Shown here: positions 8,800-23,110 of the stretch, one piece after another
Numbering within the stretch: the stretch's first letter is position 1
Layout: each line of letters begins with the position of its first letter
Source of the DNA: Pseudodesulfovibrio hydrargyri
Lineage (GTDB): Bacteria > Desulfobacterota > Desulfovibrionia > Desulfovibrionales > Desulfovibrionaceae
DNA: 64,000 bases
Direction of reading: 5' to 3'
Assembly: GCF_001874525.1 (NCBI RefSeq)
Contig: NZ_LKAQ01000004.1
Span: 807,531-871,530 of the forward strand
The notes under the pieces: generated by a model
The model's input: the letters and a program-made list of their open reading frames with translations, nothing else
The model's database searches: none
What the model was told of the DNA's origin: nothing
Program-made: the position numbers and the translations under genes

Positions 8800-9577
8800 C
8801 GGCCTCGTCCACCGGGGCGTCCTCGTGGACGATCCGGTTGAGGACCTCGACCAGCCGGGTGGTATCGCGATGCTGGAACACGTTGCGGCCCACGGACAGG
8901 CCGGAACCGCCCGCGTCCAGGGAGGTGCGGACCATGTCCAGGAAGTCGCGGGTGGAGTCCATCTTGGCCCCGCCGGCGATGACCACGGGCACGCCCGCGC
9001 ACTCGACCACATGGGCGAAGCTCTCGGCGCTGCCGGGGTAGTTGACCTTGACCACGTCCGCGCCCAGCTCCGCTCCCACGCGGGCGCAGTGGGCCACGAT
9101 GTCCGGGTCGTACTCGTCCGGGACCTTGGGGCCGCGCGCGTAGACCATGGCCAGCAGGGGCATGCCCCACTCCGAGGCGGACGCGGCCACCCTGCCCAGG
9201 TCCATGAGCATCTGGCCCTCGGTTTCGTCGCCCAGGTTGACGTGCACGCTGACCGCGTCCGCGCCAAGGCGGATGGCCTCCTCCACGGTGGTCACCAGCC
9301 GCTTCACGTTGGGGAACGGCGACAGGCAGGTGCCCGCCGACAGGTGGACGATGCAGCCGAAGTCGCGGCCCTGCATGCGGTGGCCGAGCTTGACCTGGCC
9401 CTTGTGGACCAGCCCCGCGTTGGCCCCGCCGGCCACCAGGTTGGTGACCGTGTCGCGCATCTTCTCGAGCCCGGCGATGGGTCCCACGGTCACGCCGTGG
9501 TCCATGGGCACGATGATGGTCCGCATGGTGTTGCGGTTGAAAATCCTCTCCAGACGGATGGCCTTTCCGATATGCAT
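8774..9577 (-). CDS. 2-amino-3,7-dideoxy-D-threo-hept-6-ulosonate synthase (class I aldolase family)
   Basis: This 267-residue protein belongs to the FbaB/ADH-synthase family of class I aldolases. The [13 protein letters not shown] start, the VSVHVNLGD strand, the Schiff-base region VVKVNYPGS and the phosphate-binding GGAKMD and [11 protein letters not shown] segments are characteristic. In methanogens and Desulfovibrio relatives this enzyme opens the alternative route to 3-dehydroquinate (with an archaeal-type DHQ synthase), replacing DAHP synthase. The partner gene is not in the window, and fructose-bisphosphate aldolase activity cannot be excluded. The start at 9577 follows GAGAGAGGTG; upstream codons look non-coding. 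Confidence 0.85.
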   Translation of the reverse strand: MHIGKAIRLERIFNRNTMRTIIVPMDHGVTVGPIAGLEKMRDTVTNLVAGGANAGLVHKGQVKLGHRMQGRDFGCIVHLSAGTCLSPFPNVKRLVTTVEEAIRLGADAVSVHVNLGDETEGQMLMDLGRVAASASEWGMPLLAMVYARGPKVPDEYDPDIVAHCARVGAELGADVVKVNYPGSAESFAHVVECAGVPVVIAGGAKMDSTRDFLDMVRTSLDAGGSGLSVGRNVFQHRDTTRLVEVLNRIVHEDAPVDEAVKGYEDIL

Positions 9578-9800
9578 TGCGTCACCTCTCTCCTGGTGGT
9601 TGCTGTCTGTCCGATACCTGGGTTCCCATAATACAGTACGGCCCAAGAGGAAAGCGGAATTCCCCTGTCGCGGGCTCTGGTTTCCGGGTCCTTTTTGTGC
9701 GGAGTTGTTGACGAATGCCCATCCACGCCCTATCCTTGGTACCGTGCCGTTTCCCTATGAACCGCATGAACGATCCGATTGCCTGCCAAAGGGGACACAG

Positions 9801-11051
9801 ATGACCGACGAGAAGACCTATGAATCCGTCTTCGTGGCCCGTCAGCCCATATTCGATACCCAGAACGAGACCTGGGGCTATATGATGCTCTTCCGCGACA
9901 GCGGAGACGCCGACCACGCCGTATTCACCGACAATTCCGAGGCGACCATGAGCCTCGTTTCCAACCTCCCGCTGTGCGACACCCCGCGGAACGACAAGAC
10001 CCGGTTCCTGATCCACTTCACGCCCGAGGCCGTGGTCCGGGGCATCCCGCACGCCATCCCGTGGGACAATACGGTCATCATCCTGGAGGAGATCGAGGAC
10101 CCGGACGAGGCATTGTTCGTGGCCCTGGGCGACCTGATGCTCGACGGCTACGAGCTGGCCCTGAACAACTTCGAGGGCAAGCCCGGCTGCGAACGGCTGG
10201 GCGAGTTGGCCGACACCCTGCTCATCGACGTGGAGGGCAAGGATCAGGCCGACCTCGAGGCCATCGTCACCCGCGCCAAGCGGTTCGGCGCGCCCCGCCT
10301 GGTGGCCAAGCGGGTGGAGAACGCGGAGGACCTGGAACGGGCCCGTAACGCGGGCTTCACCCTGTTCCACGGGTTCTTCTTCAAGCGCCCCCAGATCGAG
10401 TCCGGACGCAAGATCAGCTCGGCCAAGGCCACCCGGCTCAAGCTCTTCGAGATCATCGAAAAGGACGAGCCCAACTTCGACGCCCTGGCCCCGGCCATCG
10501 AGGCGGACGTGGCCATCAGCTACCGGCTGCTCAACTTCCTCAACTCCGCCAACTTCAGCTTCGCCACCAAGGTGACGTCCATCAAGCAGGCAGTGGTCCT
10601 GACCGGATGGAAGCCCATCCGCAACTGGCTGCGGCTGATCATCCTGACCGACCTGGCCCCGTCCGAGAAGACCCTGGAACTGGCCTACATCTCGGCCCAC
10701 CGGGCCAAGCTCTTCGAGACCGCCGCCCTGGGCAGCGGGTACGAGGAGGACTCGGACACCCTGTTCATCGTCGGCCTCTTCTCCCTGCTGGACGCCATGC
10801 TCGACACGGCCATGAAGGAGATCACCGACCACCTGCCCGTGGACGAGGAGGTCAAGGCCACCCTGTGCGGCAAACGGACCCGGTTCACTCCATGGCTCGA
10901 CCTGGCCAAGGCCATCGAGGCCTCGGACTGGGACGAGGTCGGCGAACGCGCGGCGGCCCTGAACCTGCTGCCCGGCACCGTGGCCGTCAGCTACCAGCAC
11001 GCCTTCACCTGGGCCGACGCCTTCTTCTCCTCCAAACCCGGCTCGGACTAG
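9801..11051 (+). CDS. EAL-HDOD signalling protein
   Basis: This 416-residue protein has an N-terminal EAL-like domain (about 1-200, starting FVARQPIFDTQ) and a C-terminal HDOD domain (about 205-400, with IEADVAISYRLLNFLNSA). At the motif position the EAL signature reads GYMMLFRD instead of a true EAL, so c-di-GMP hydrolysis is unlikely. Such proteins usually act as non-enzymatic regulators of motility or second-messenger output. The ATG at 9801 follows AAAGGGGACACAG; frames extending upstream overlap the divergent promoter. It is divergent from the ADH-synthase gene. Confidence 0.9.
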   Translation: MTDEKTYESVFVARQPIFDTQNETWGYMMLFRDSGDADHAVFTDNSEATMSLVSNLPLCDTPRNDKTRFLIHFTPEAVVRGIPHAIPWDNTVIILEEIEDPDEALFVALGDLMLDGYELALNNFEGKPGCERLGELADTLLIDVEGKDQADLEAIVTRAKRFGAPRLVAKRVENAEDLERARNAGFTLFHGFFFKRPQIESGRKISSAKATRLKLFEIIEKDEPNFDALAPAIEADVAISYRLLNFLNSANFSFATKVTSIKQAVVLTGWKPIRNWLRLIILTDLAPSEKTLELAYISAHRAKLFETAALGSGYEEDSDTLFIVGLFSLLDAMLDTAMKEITDHLPVDEEVKATLCGKRTRFTPWLDLAKAIEASDWDEVGERAAALNLLPGTVAVSYQHAFTWADAFFSSKPGSD

Positions 11052-11060
11052 CCCCGGCCC

Positions 11061-12248
11061 ATGGCCCTGTCGCGGCGCGCGTTCCTGACCCTGCTGGCCG
11101 GAACGGGCCTGCTAGCGCCAACGGTCCAGGCCGCCCCGCCCCGGGGGACCTTCGCCCTGGCGGGCACCGTCTATCCGGGGCAGGGAGCCCCCCTGCCCGG
11201 CCACGCCGTGCTCGTCCGTTCGGGCCGCATCGAGGATGTGGTCCCGGCCCATGCCGTAACCGACCGCCCCATCGTCGCGCCCGAAAACGGCTCCATCCTA
11301 CCGGGCGTGATCAACGCCCACTGCCACGACCTGCACACCGTCCGCGAGCGGCGCGAGCGCTGGCTCGACCACGGCGTGACCGGTATCGGCGACGCGGCCT
11401 CGCCGCTCAAGTTCCTGCCCGCGCTCCTGGACGCGCCCACGGGCCGGACGGCCTCGGCCTCGGCCTGCGGGCCCATGCTCTGCCCCCCCGGCGGCTACCC
11501 CCTGCCCGTGCACAGCCCGGAACACGCCCTGTCCGTCGCGTCCCCCAAGGAGGGCGCGGACGCGGTCAGGCGGCTGGCCGATCTGGGCGTGAGGCGCATC
11601 AAGATCGCTTTCGAACCCGGCAGCCTGCCCGAAGCCTGGCCCCTGTTCGACCCGGGCACGGCCAGGGCGATCTGCGACGCGGCCCACCGGCTCGGGCTGG
11701 CCGTGCGCTGCCATGTGGAGGATGTGTCCGGCCTTGAGCCCGCGCTCGACGCCGGGGCGGACTGCATCGAGCACGTCCCGCACCGCTGGCACGAGCAGGG
11801 CGCGATCCGCCCCGTCCTCGACCCGGATGGCGCGCCCGCGCCGTACTACCTCCGTCTGCTCGAACGCATGGTCCGGGACGGGATCATCATGACCCCGACC
11901 CTGGACGTGTTCACCCGCACCCCGTGGAACGGGCCGGACCTGTTCGCGCCGGTCCGCGCCTTCCACGCGATGGGCGGGCGGATCGCCCTGGGCAACGACT
12001 TCCCCTACCGGCGCACGGACGCGGGCATGCCGGTGCGCGAGATGCGTCTGCTGGCTGAAGCGGGACTGGACGACACCGCCGTGCTCCAGGCGGCCACGGC
12101 CACGGCGGCCGAGGTCTGCGGATTCACGGACCGGGGGCGCATCGCGCCCGGCATGGCCGCCGACCTGCTGGCCGTGCGCGGCGCGCCCGCGCAGGACGCG
12201 CTGCAAGACCCCGCGCACATCGTCAAGGACGGGGTGTTCATCCGCTGA
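11061..12248 (+). CDS. Exported amidohydrolase family protein
   Basis: This 395-residue protein of the amidohydrolase superfamily resembles imidazolonepropionase-like and Xaa-Pro-dipeptidase-like members. Metal ligands visible are H87 and H89 (NAHCHD), further histidines in VRCHVED and IEHVPH, and the aspartate of GNDFPYR. The N-terminus SRRAFLTLLAGTG looks like a Tat-type signal, so it probably works in the periplasm. It starts 9 bases after the EAL-HDOD gene. The substrate cannot be read from sequence. Confidence 0.85.
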   Translation: MALSRRAFLTLLAGTGLLAPTVQAAPPRGTFALAGTVYPGQGAPLPGHAVLVRSGRIEDVVPAHAVTDRPIVAPENGSILPGVINAHCHDLHTVRERRERWLDHGVTGIGDAASPLKFLPALLDAPTGRTASASACGPMLCPPGGYPLPVHSPEHALSVASPKEGADAVRRLADLGVRRIKIAFEPGSLPEAWPLFDPGTARAICDAAHRLGLAVRCHVEDVSGLEPALDAGADCIEHVPHRWHEQGAIRPVLDPDGAPAPYYLRLLERMVRDGIIMTPTLDVFTRTPWNGPDLFAPVRAFHAMGGRIALGNDFPYRRTDAGMPVREMRLLAEAGLDDTAVLQAATATAAEVCGFTDRGRIAPGMAADLLAVRGAPAQDALQDPAHIVKDGVFIR

Positions 12249-12260
12249 TTTTCCGGGATA

Positions 12261-13130
12261 TCAAAGCCGCCGGACGGACTCGTCCCTGAGCCGGGCAGCG
12301 CCCGCCAGGGCCTGGTCGATGCGGTCCAGGGCCGCCTGTTTGCCCGAGGGCAGACGGACCTTGAGCGGCAGGTAGTTGGAGGCGTGGTCGGCCAAAAACA
12401 GGCCGCGAGTCAGTTCGGTTCCGGCCAGCATCCGGCGCAGTTCCAAAAGGATGCCCCGGGCGTCGGGGATGGCGAATTCGCCGCGCTCGAATCGATCGTG
12501 CAGCGGGGTGCCGGGCACGAGCATCAAGCTGAGCGCCCCCACCTGGTCCGGGTCCATGCGGGTCAGGGCGCGGGCCGTGGCCTCGGCGTGCTCCCGGGAC
12601 CGCTCCACTCCGCCCAGTCCGTTGACGACCGTGACGTTGAGCTTGAACCCGGCCGCCCTGGCGCGGCGCCCCTGCTCCACGATGAAGTCCGCATCGCCGT
12701 TCTTGCCCATCTCATCCAGGACCGCGTCGTCGCCGGACTCCAGGCCCATGTAGACGATGCCCAGGCCCAGCCCGCGCAGCTCGGCCAGTTCCGCGTCGCT
12801 CTTGCGTTTCAGGCTCTTGGCGTTGGCGTAGGTGCCCACCCTGGTGACCCAGGGCAGATGCTCGCGGATGAGCGACAGGATATCGGTCAGCCGTGCCTGG
12901 GGCAGGATCATGGCATCCCCGTCGCACAAAAACACCCGCCGCTGGCCGCGCAGATGACGGGCCGCGTACAGGATGTCCGCCAGCACGGTTTCGCGCGGCT
13001 TGATGGCGAACCGTTTTTCCAGGTACGCGCCGCAGAAGGCGCACCGGCCGTGGGAACACCCCAGGGTGACCTGCAGCAGAACGGACCCGGCCTCGCTCGG
13101 CGGTCGTATGATCATGCCCTGATGGTCCAT
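12261..13130 (-). CDS. Radical SAM protein
   Basis: This 289-residue protein has a cluster motif C25-x4-C30-x2-C33 (CSHGRCAFC), the wider spacing found in a large group of uncharacterised radical SAM proteins, followed by FLCDGDAM and the MGLESGDD SAM-binding strand. The HemN/Elp3-like core covers most of the protein and there is no extra iron-sulfur domain. The start at 13130 has a strong GGAGGAGG site. Convergent with the amidohydrolase gene. Substrate unknown. Confidence 0.9.
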   Translation of the reverse strand: MDHQGMIIRPPSEAGSVLLQVTLGCSHGRCAFCGAYLEKRFAIKPRETVLADILYAARHLRGQRRVFLCDGDAMILPQARLTDILSLIREHLPWVTRVGTYANAKSLKRKSDAELAELRGLGLGIVYMGLESGDDAVLDEMGKNGDADFIVEQGRRARAAGFKLNVTVVNGLGGVERSREHAEATARALTRMDPDQVGALSLMLVPGTPLHDRFERGEFAIPDARGILLELRRMLAGTELTRGLFLADHASNYLPLKVRLPSGKQAALDRIDQALAGAARLRDESVRRL

Positions 13131-13287
13131 GCGTCCTCCTCCGGCTCCCCACGATACGGCAACCGGCGGAAATGGCAAGCCGCCCGGGGGGCCATATTTA
13201 TAATGGTTCGCAGGGCTTTCCCGTTGACCTTACCGCCCCGGTTTCTTACTACTTAGTCAAGAGTAACCTATCGAATCCACAAACAGC

Positions 13288-15726
<2,439 letters not shown>

Positions 15727-15738
15727 AGGAGCACCCTG

Positions 15739-16107
15739 ATGAAAACCATCCTCGTCGTCGACGACGCCCCCATGATCCGGGAACTGCTCAAGTCGGTTCT
15801 CGAAGCCGAAGGTTTCAACGTGATCGAGGCCGCGGACGGCGAAGAAGCCATCCATATCTGCCGCGACACCCCCATCGACCTGTCCATCATCGACATCTTC
15901 CTGCCCAAAAAGGGCGGCCTCCAGGTCATGGGCGAACTCATCAAGGCAGACAGCTCCCACAAGTTCATCGCCATCTCCGGCGGCGAGGCCTTCAACCCCG
16001 AAGCCATCGTCGAGCTCGCCAAGGTCTACGACGTGGTCGACACCTTCACCAAACCCATCGACACCCGCCGTCTCGTCGAAGTCGTCCGCACCGCCCTGGC
16101 CGACTAG
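15739..16107 (+). CDS. Single-domain response regulator
   Basis: This 122-residue receiver domain has no output domain. Phosphoacceptor D52 (SIIDIF), the acidic pair DD at the N-terminus, a serine in the switch position (IAISGG) and the lysine of FTKP are all present. It has AAAGGAGCACC before the ATG and follows the hybrid kinase by 12 bases, so it is the likely phosphate acceptor of that kinase's Hpt domain, in a CheY- or Spo0F-like role. Confidence 0.92.
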   Translation: MKTILVVDDAPMIRELLKSVLEAEGFNVIEAADGEEAIHICRDTPIDLSIIDIFLPKKGGLQVMGELIKADSSHKFIAISGGEAFNPEAIVELAKVYDVVDTFTKPIDTRRLVEVVRTALAD

Positions 16108-16121
16108 CCCGGCGTACTCAA

Positions 16122-16172
16122 GCGAAAAAAGGACCTCCCGGCCGCAATGCGGCCGGGAGGTCCTTTTTTCGC
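16122..16172 (+). terminator. Strong intrinsic terminator
   Basis: Perfect 24-base arms (16122-16145 and 16149-16172) with an AAT loop, ending in CCTTTTTTCGC. It ends the kinase/receiver transcript. Confidence 0.9.
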
Positions 16173-16512
16173 CTCCGGCGGCCAGAGGGGGAAACTTTTT
16201 CAAAAGTTTCCCCCTCTGGACTCCCCCTTCCAAACTTTTTGGCGCCGCTTCGCGGGGTGGGGCGCGCAAAACAACCTTTGCCCAAGCCATGAAACAAGGC
16301 CCCGCAGATCTCCCCCTGGAGCGATTCGGGTGCGCAGCACCCGACAGCGGCTCTCCTACCGCGCTCGGGATAGGCTTTCGAGAGTGGGTCAGCTGTGCAT
16401 TTTTCGAGGGTCCGCCTGATCCTCACGTACTGGGGTACGCTGCGGTCAGGCGAACCCTCGAAAAATGTGCGGATGGCCCGCTATCGGAAGCCGCCCTACA
16501 CCAAATCTACCG
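16173..16512. repeat. Intergenic stretch with dispersed hairpin element (copy 1)
   Basis: Directly after the terminator comes CCTCCGGCGGC, a GGGGAAACTTTTTCAAAAGTTTCCCC hairpin split over 16187-16224, and CCAAACTTTTTGG (about 16230-16242). The same order is seen near 49.4 and 63.5 kb. Farther on, arms 16397-16419 and 16446-16468 (GCATTTTTCGAGGG and its complement) form an imperfect long hairpin. No gene is evident. Confidence 0.6.
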
Positions 16513-17172
16513 TCACCCCTCGGCTACGTAGAACAATAAAGTGTATTTGCTTTGCAGTAGCTCAACGACGTCCTCGACGGACTTGTCGCCGAGGTCGGCG
16601 ATGGTGACGTAGGCGTTCCGGGAGCCGCAGCGGTTGGGGTCCACGGCGGTGAACACGCTGTTGAAGGCGATTCCCCTGGCGCGCAGGTCGCAGAGGATGT
16701 CGGCCAGGGCGCCTTCGGAGCCGTCCATGCGGATGCCGAACTGGGCGCCGCCGCGCGCGGAGCCCGCCGAGGCGCACAGGAAGCGGAGCACGTCGAGCTG
16801 GGTGATGATCCCCTCAAGCCGCCCCCGATCGACCACGGGCAGGCCGCCGACCTTGTGTTTGACGAGGATGTCGGCCACTTCGGTCATGGCCGCGTCCGGG
16901 GGAACGGACACCGGGTCCAGGGTCATGATGTCCCCGGCGGTGAGGGTGTACAGGCCGCCGCCGCTTTCGACCACGGCGTCGCCGGGGATGAACTTGGACG
17001 GCATGGCGTCGCGGATGTCCCGGTCGGAGACGATGCCCACCAGGGAGCCCGCGCTGTCGATGACCGGGAACTGACGGATATTCTTTTCCCGCAGTATCTC
17101 GGCCGCGTCCAGCACCGAGGAATTCACTCCCAGGGCGATGACGTTGACCGTCATCCAGTCTCTGACCAGCAT
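16513..17172 (-). CDS. CBS-pair and ACT-like domain protein
   Basis: This 219-residue protein has two CBS domains (about 7-60 and 78-135: MLVRDWMTVNVI and AGDIMTLDPVSV starts) and a C-terminal ACT-like domain (about 143-215, FGIRMDGSEGALADI). CBS pairs bind adenine nucleotides and ACT domains bind small ligands, often amino acids; the combination is known in AcuB-like regulators. Good AGGAGG site before the ATG at 17172. Probably a cytoplasmic metabolic sensor; target unknown. Confidence 0.88.
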   Translation of the reverse strand: MLVRDWMTVNVIALGVNSSVLDAAEILREKNIRQFPVIDSAGSLVGIVSDRDIRDAMPSKFIPGDAVVESGGGLYTLTAGDIMTLDPVSVPPDAAMTEVADILVKHKVGGLPVVDRGRLEGIITQLDVLRFLCASAGSARGGAQFGIRMDGSEGALADILCDLRARGIAFNSVFTAVDPNRCGSRNAYVTIADLGDKSVEDVVELLQSKYTLLFYVAEG

Positions 17173-17244
17173 CGGCTACCTCCTGATTTCCGGGACGGAA
17201 AGGGTCAACAATACCTACTCGGTAAGTCCGCAAATTGCAACGGG

Positions 17245-20121
<2,877 letters not shown>

Positions 20122-20387
20122 GCAACGCCTCCGCTGGCCGCCCCGAAAGATAAACGGTTCCCGCCGCCTATCCGATGTCCTTACGCCATAAACGGGACAA
20201 GGGACAAGTGCATACCGCATCCGCGAGTCCGGCACGGTTTCGCCGGGCCGGTCGGCGGCCCACATAGCTGACCGCAACCGTCTGAAAAGACAGCCCTTCC
20301 ATTTCGCATCCCCCTTGATTTCTGGCCCATCGGGGTTTACACACAGTACAGACCCTTCCCGACACACAGACCCGAAAAGGTGCAACC

Positions 20388-21092
<705 letters not shown>

Positions 21093-21101
21093 GAGCGAGC
21101 C

Positions 21102-21518
21102 ATGGCGATCAAGACCGGCGGCGGGTTCCTCAACGAGATCAACGTCACGCCCTTTGTGGACGTGATGCTGGTCCTGCTGATCATCTTCATGGTCACGGCC
21201 CCGCTCATGACCCAGGGGGTGGAGGTGGACCTGCCGACCACGCGCACGGTCCGCAACCTGCCCCAGGATTCCGAGCACCTGGTCCTGTCCGTGAAGAAGG
21301 ACGGCACGATCTTCCTGGACGAGTACCAGGTGGCCCTGGACGAGCTGCAGGCATACATCCAGCGGCTGGTGGCCAAGCAGAAGAAACAGCTCTTCCTGCG
21401 CGCGGACAAGGAAGTCCCCTACGGCACCGTGGTCCAGGTCATGGGCGAGATCAAGGCCGCGGGCATCGACAGGCTCGGCATCGTGGCCGAACAGCCCAAG
21501 CAAGACAAAAAACGGTAA
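21102..21518 (+). CDS. tolR: TolR/ExbD-type motor subunit
   Basis: This 138-residue ExbD/TolR family protein has one transmembrane helix (about 17-38) carrying the proton-conducting aspartate D20 in [19 protein letters not shown] periplasmic domain with [15 protein letters not shown] and the terminal [21 protein letters not shown] follows. It partners the upstream TolQ-like protein. AGGAGCGAGCC precedes its ATG. Confidence 0.93.
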   Translation: MAIKTGGGFLNEINVTPFVDVMLVLLIIFMVTAPLMTQGVEVDLPTTRTVRNLPQDSEHLVLSVKKDGTIFLDEYQVALDELQAYIQRLVAKQKKQLFLRADKEVPYGTVVQVMGEIKAAGIDRLGIVAEQPKQDKKR

Positions 21519-21536
21519 CGGCCGGGGACGGATGGC

Positions 21537-22997
21537 ATGCAACGGGTGCTGGGCGGAATATTCTCCATTCTCTTCCATGCGTTGATAGCGATGGCGGCAC
21601 TCCATTTCATTTCCTTGCCGGTCGTGCTTCCTGAGAAAATTCTGGAAGTAGACCTGAGTGTGGAGCCGGAACCGGAGCCCGAACCGAAGCCGGAGCCCAA
21701 ACCGGCCCTCCCGCCCGCAACCGCGATCCCCAATGAGCCGGAGTTCCCCAACGATCTCTATGTCGCCGCTCCGCTGCCCATGGACAAGACCGTGGTCCTG
21801 GACGATTCCCCTCCTGTCATCGGCTCCGAGGAGACTCCAGAAGCCGAGCCCGAATTCGACCCTGACGTCATCGAGATCAGCCCGACAAAGACTCTGCCCC
21901 CCGCGCCCGAAGAGGACTTGGCCGATGACGGCCTGTCAAAAAAAATCTACGTGCGCAAGGACGCCACCGTGCACCGGGGGGCCGAAGCACGCTTCGGCCG
22001 GGCGCTGATGGGCGATTATTTCTCCTATTCCGCCAAGGAATTTTCCGGCCAGTTCCGGACCAAGGACGACCGGATCATCTCCATCATCGACGCCCGCAAC
22101 ACCAAGTACGGGCGCTTTCTGATCTACGACTCCAAGAACAAGACCCTGCGCCGCCTGAAGCAGGCCTTCGGCAAGTACGTCTACACCATCGGCCCATCCG
22201 TGTACGCGGACGAGCCGGTCACCGGCTCGGTCACCTTCCTGGCCAAGGACGACCGCATCGAACGGTTCATCCTGATGACCGACGACGACCGCATCGCCCA
22301 CTACCCGGTCAAGGTCCACGTGCGCGAGGAGGAGGTCGCCTTTGACGGTCCCGCCGGGCGGATCGAGGCCAGGCTCTCCCGCCCGCCCTACGACGAGGGC
22401 CACGCGGGCGCGGTGATCGTCCACGGCCCGGACTGCGCCGACCCGGGCATGGTCCAGGCCTTTGCCCGGACCCTGTCCATGCACGGCCTGGCGGCCCTGA
22501 CCTTCACCCCGCGCGGCTGCGGCGGCGAATCCCCCTCCCCGGCGGGCACCGGAGAACTGGCCGAGGACACCCTGTCCGCCTTCGACTTCCTGGCGGCCCA
22601 TCCGTCCATCGACGCGGACAAGACCGGCATCTGGGGCTCGGGCCCGGGTGTACCGGCGGCCATCCGGGCCGCGCGCCGGACCGCCCCCCGCTTCCTGATC
22701 TGCATGCTGACCGACGGTCTCGATCCCGGCGACCTGCCGAACCGGGCCGTGCTCGCCGGGCTGGACATGCCCGTGTTCTGGCTGGTCACCGGCCGCAGGA
22801 CGGCCGGCTGGCGCCCCCTGATCACCACCCTCGAGACCCTGCGCGACCGGGAAAAGCGCGCCTTTACCATCGTGGTGGCCCCGGCCAGGACCAGCCGGGA
22901 GGTGCTTGAGGCCGAGGGTGAACACTCCTCCTGGGTGGAGCAGGTGGCCGACGACCACGCCGCCCTGGCCGTGTCCTGGATCAACGGTCTCGAATAG
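21537..22997 (+). CDS. TonB/TolA-like protein fused to an alpha/beta-hydrolase-like domain
   Basis: This 486-residue protein has one N-terminal membrane helix (about 8-28) and then a long PEPEPEPKPEP-type proline/glutamate/lysine stretch (about 40-60), as in TonB and TolA. A middle beta domain (about 140-265) and an alpha/beta-hydrolase-like domain (about 280-486) follow. In the latter the nucleophile-elbow strand reads GIWGSGPGVPA: in G-x-S-x-G numbering the serine position (residue 369) is glycine, so ordinary serine hydrolase activity is doubtful, although S368 is next to it. It lies 18 bases after the TolR gene, so it is probably the third part of this motor. A hydrolase-like tail on a TonB-type anchor is unusual. 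Confidence 0.75.
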   Translation: MQRVLGGIFSILFHALIAMAALHFISLPVVLPEKILEVDLSVEPEPEPEPKPEPKPALPPATAIPNEPEFPNDLYVAAPLPMDKTVVLDDSPPVIGSEETPEAEPEFDPDVIEISPTKTLPPAPEEDLADDGLSKKIYVRKDATVHRGAEARFGRALMGDYFSYSAKEFSGQFRTKDDRIISIIDARNTKYGRFLIYDSKNKTLRRLKQAFGKYVYTIGPSVYADEPVTGSVTFLAKDDRIERFILMTDDDRIAHYPVKVHVREEEVAFDGPAGRIEARLSRPPYDEGHAGAVIVHGPDCADPGMVQAFARTLSMHGLAALTFTPRGCGGESPSPAGTGELAEDTLSAFDFLAAHPSIDADKTGIWGSGPGVPAAIRAARRTAPRFLICMLTDGLDPGDLPNRAVLAGLDMPVFWLVTGRRTAGWRPLITTLETLRDREKRAFTIVVAPARTSREVLEAEGEHSSWVEQVADDHAALAVSWINGLE

Positions 22998-23110
22998 CCT
23001 CCCGAAGCGGCCCCAAACAAGGCCCGCTCCTTCCATTCAACCGGCAAATGCGGTACGGTAACCCCACCGTAGAGGCCCATGCCAGCCACTTTCACCCAGC
23101 CGGACGCCCT

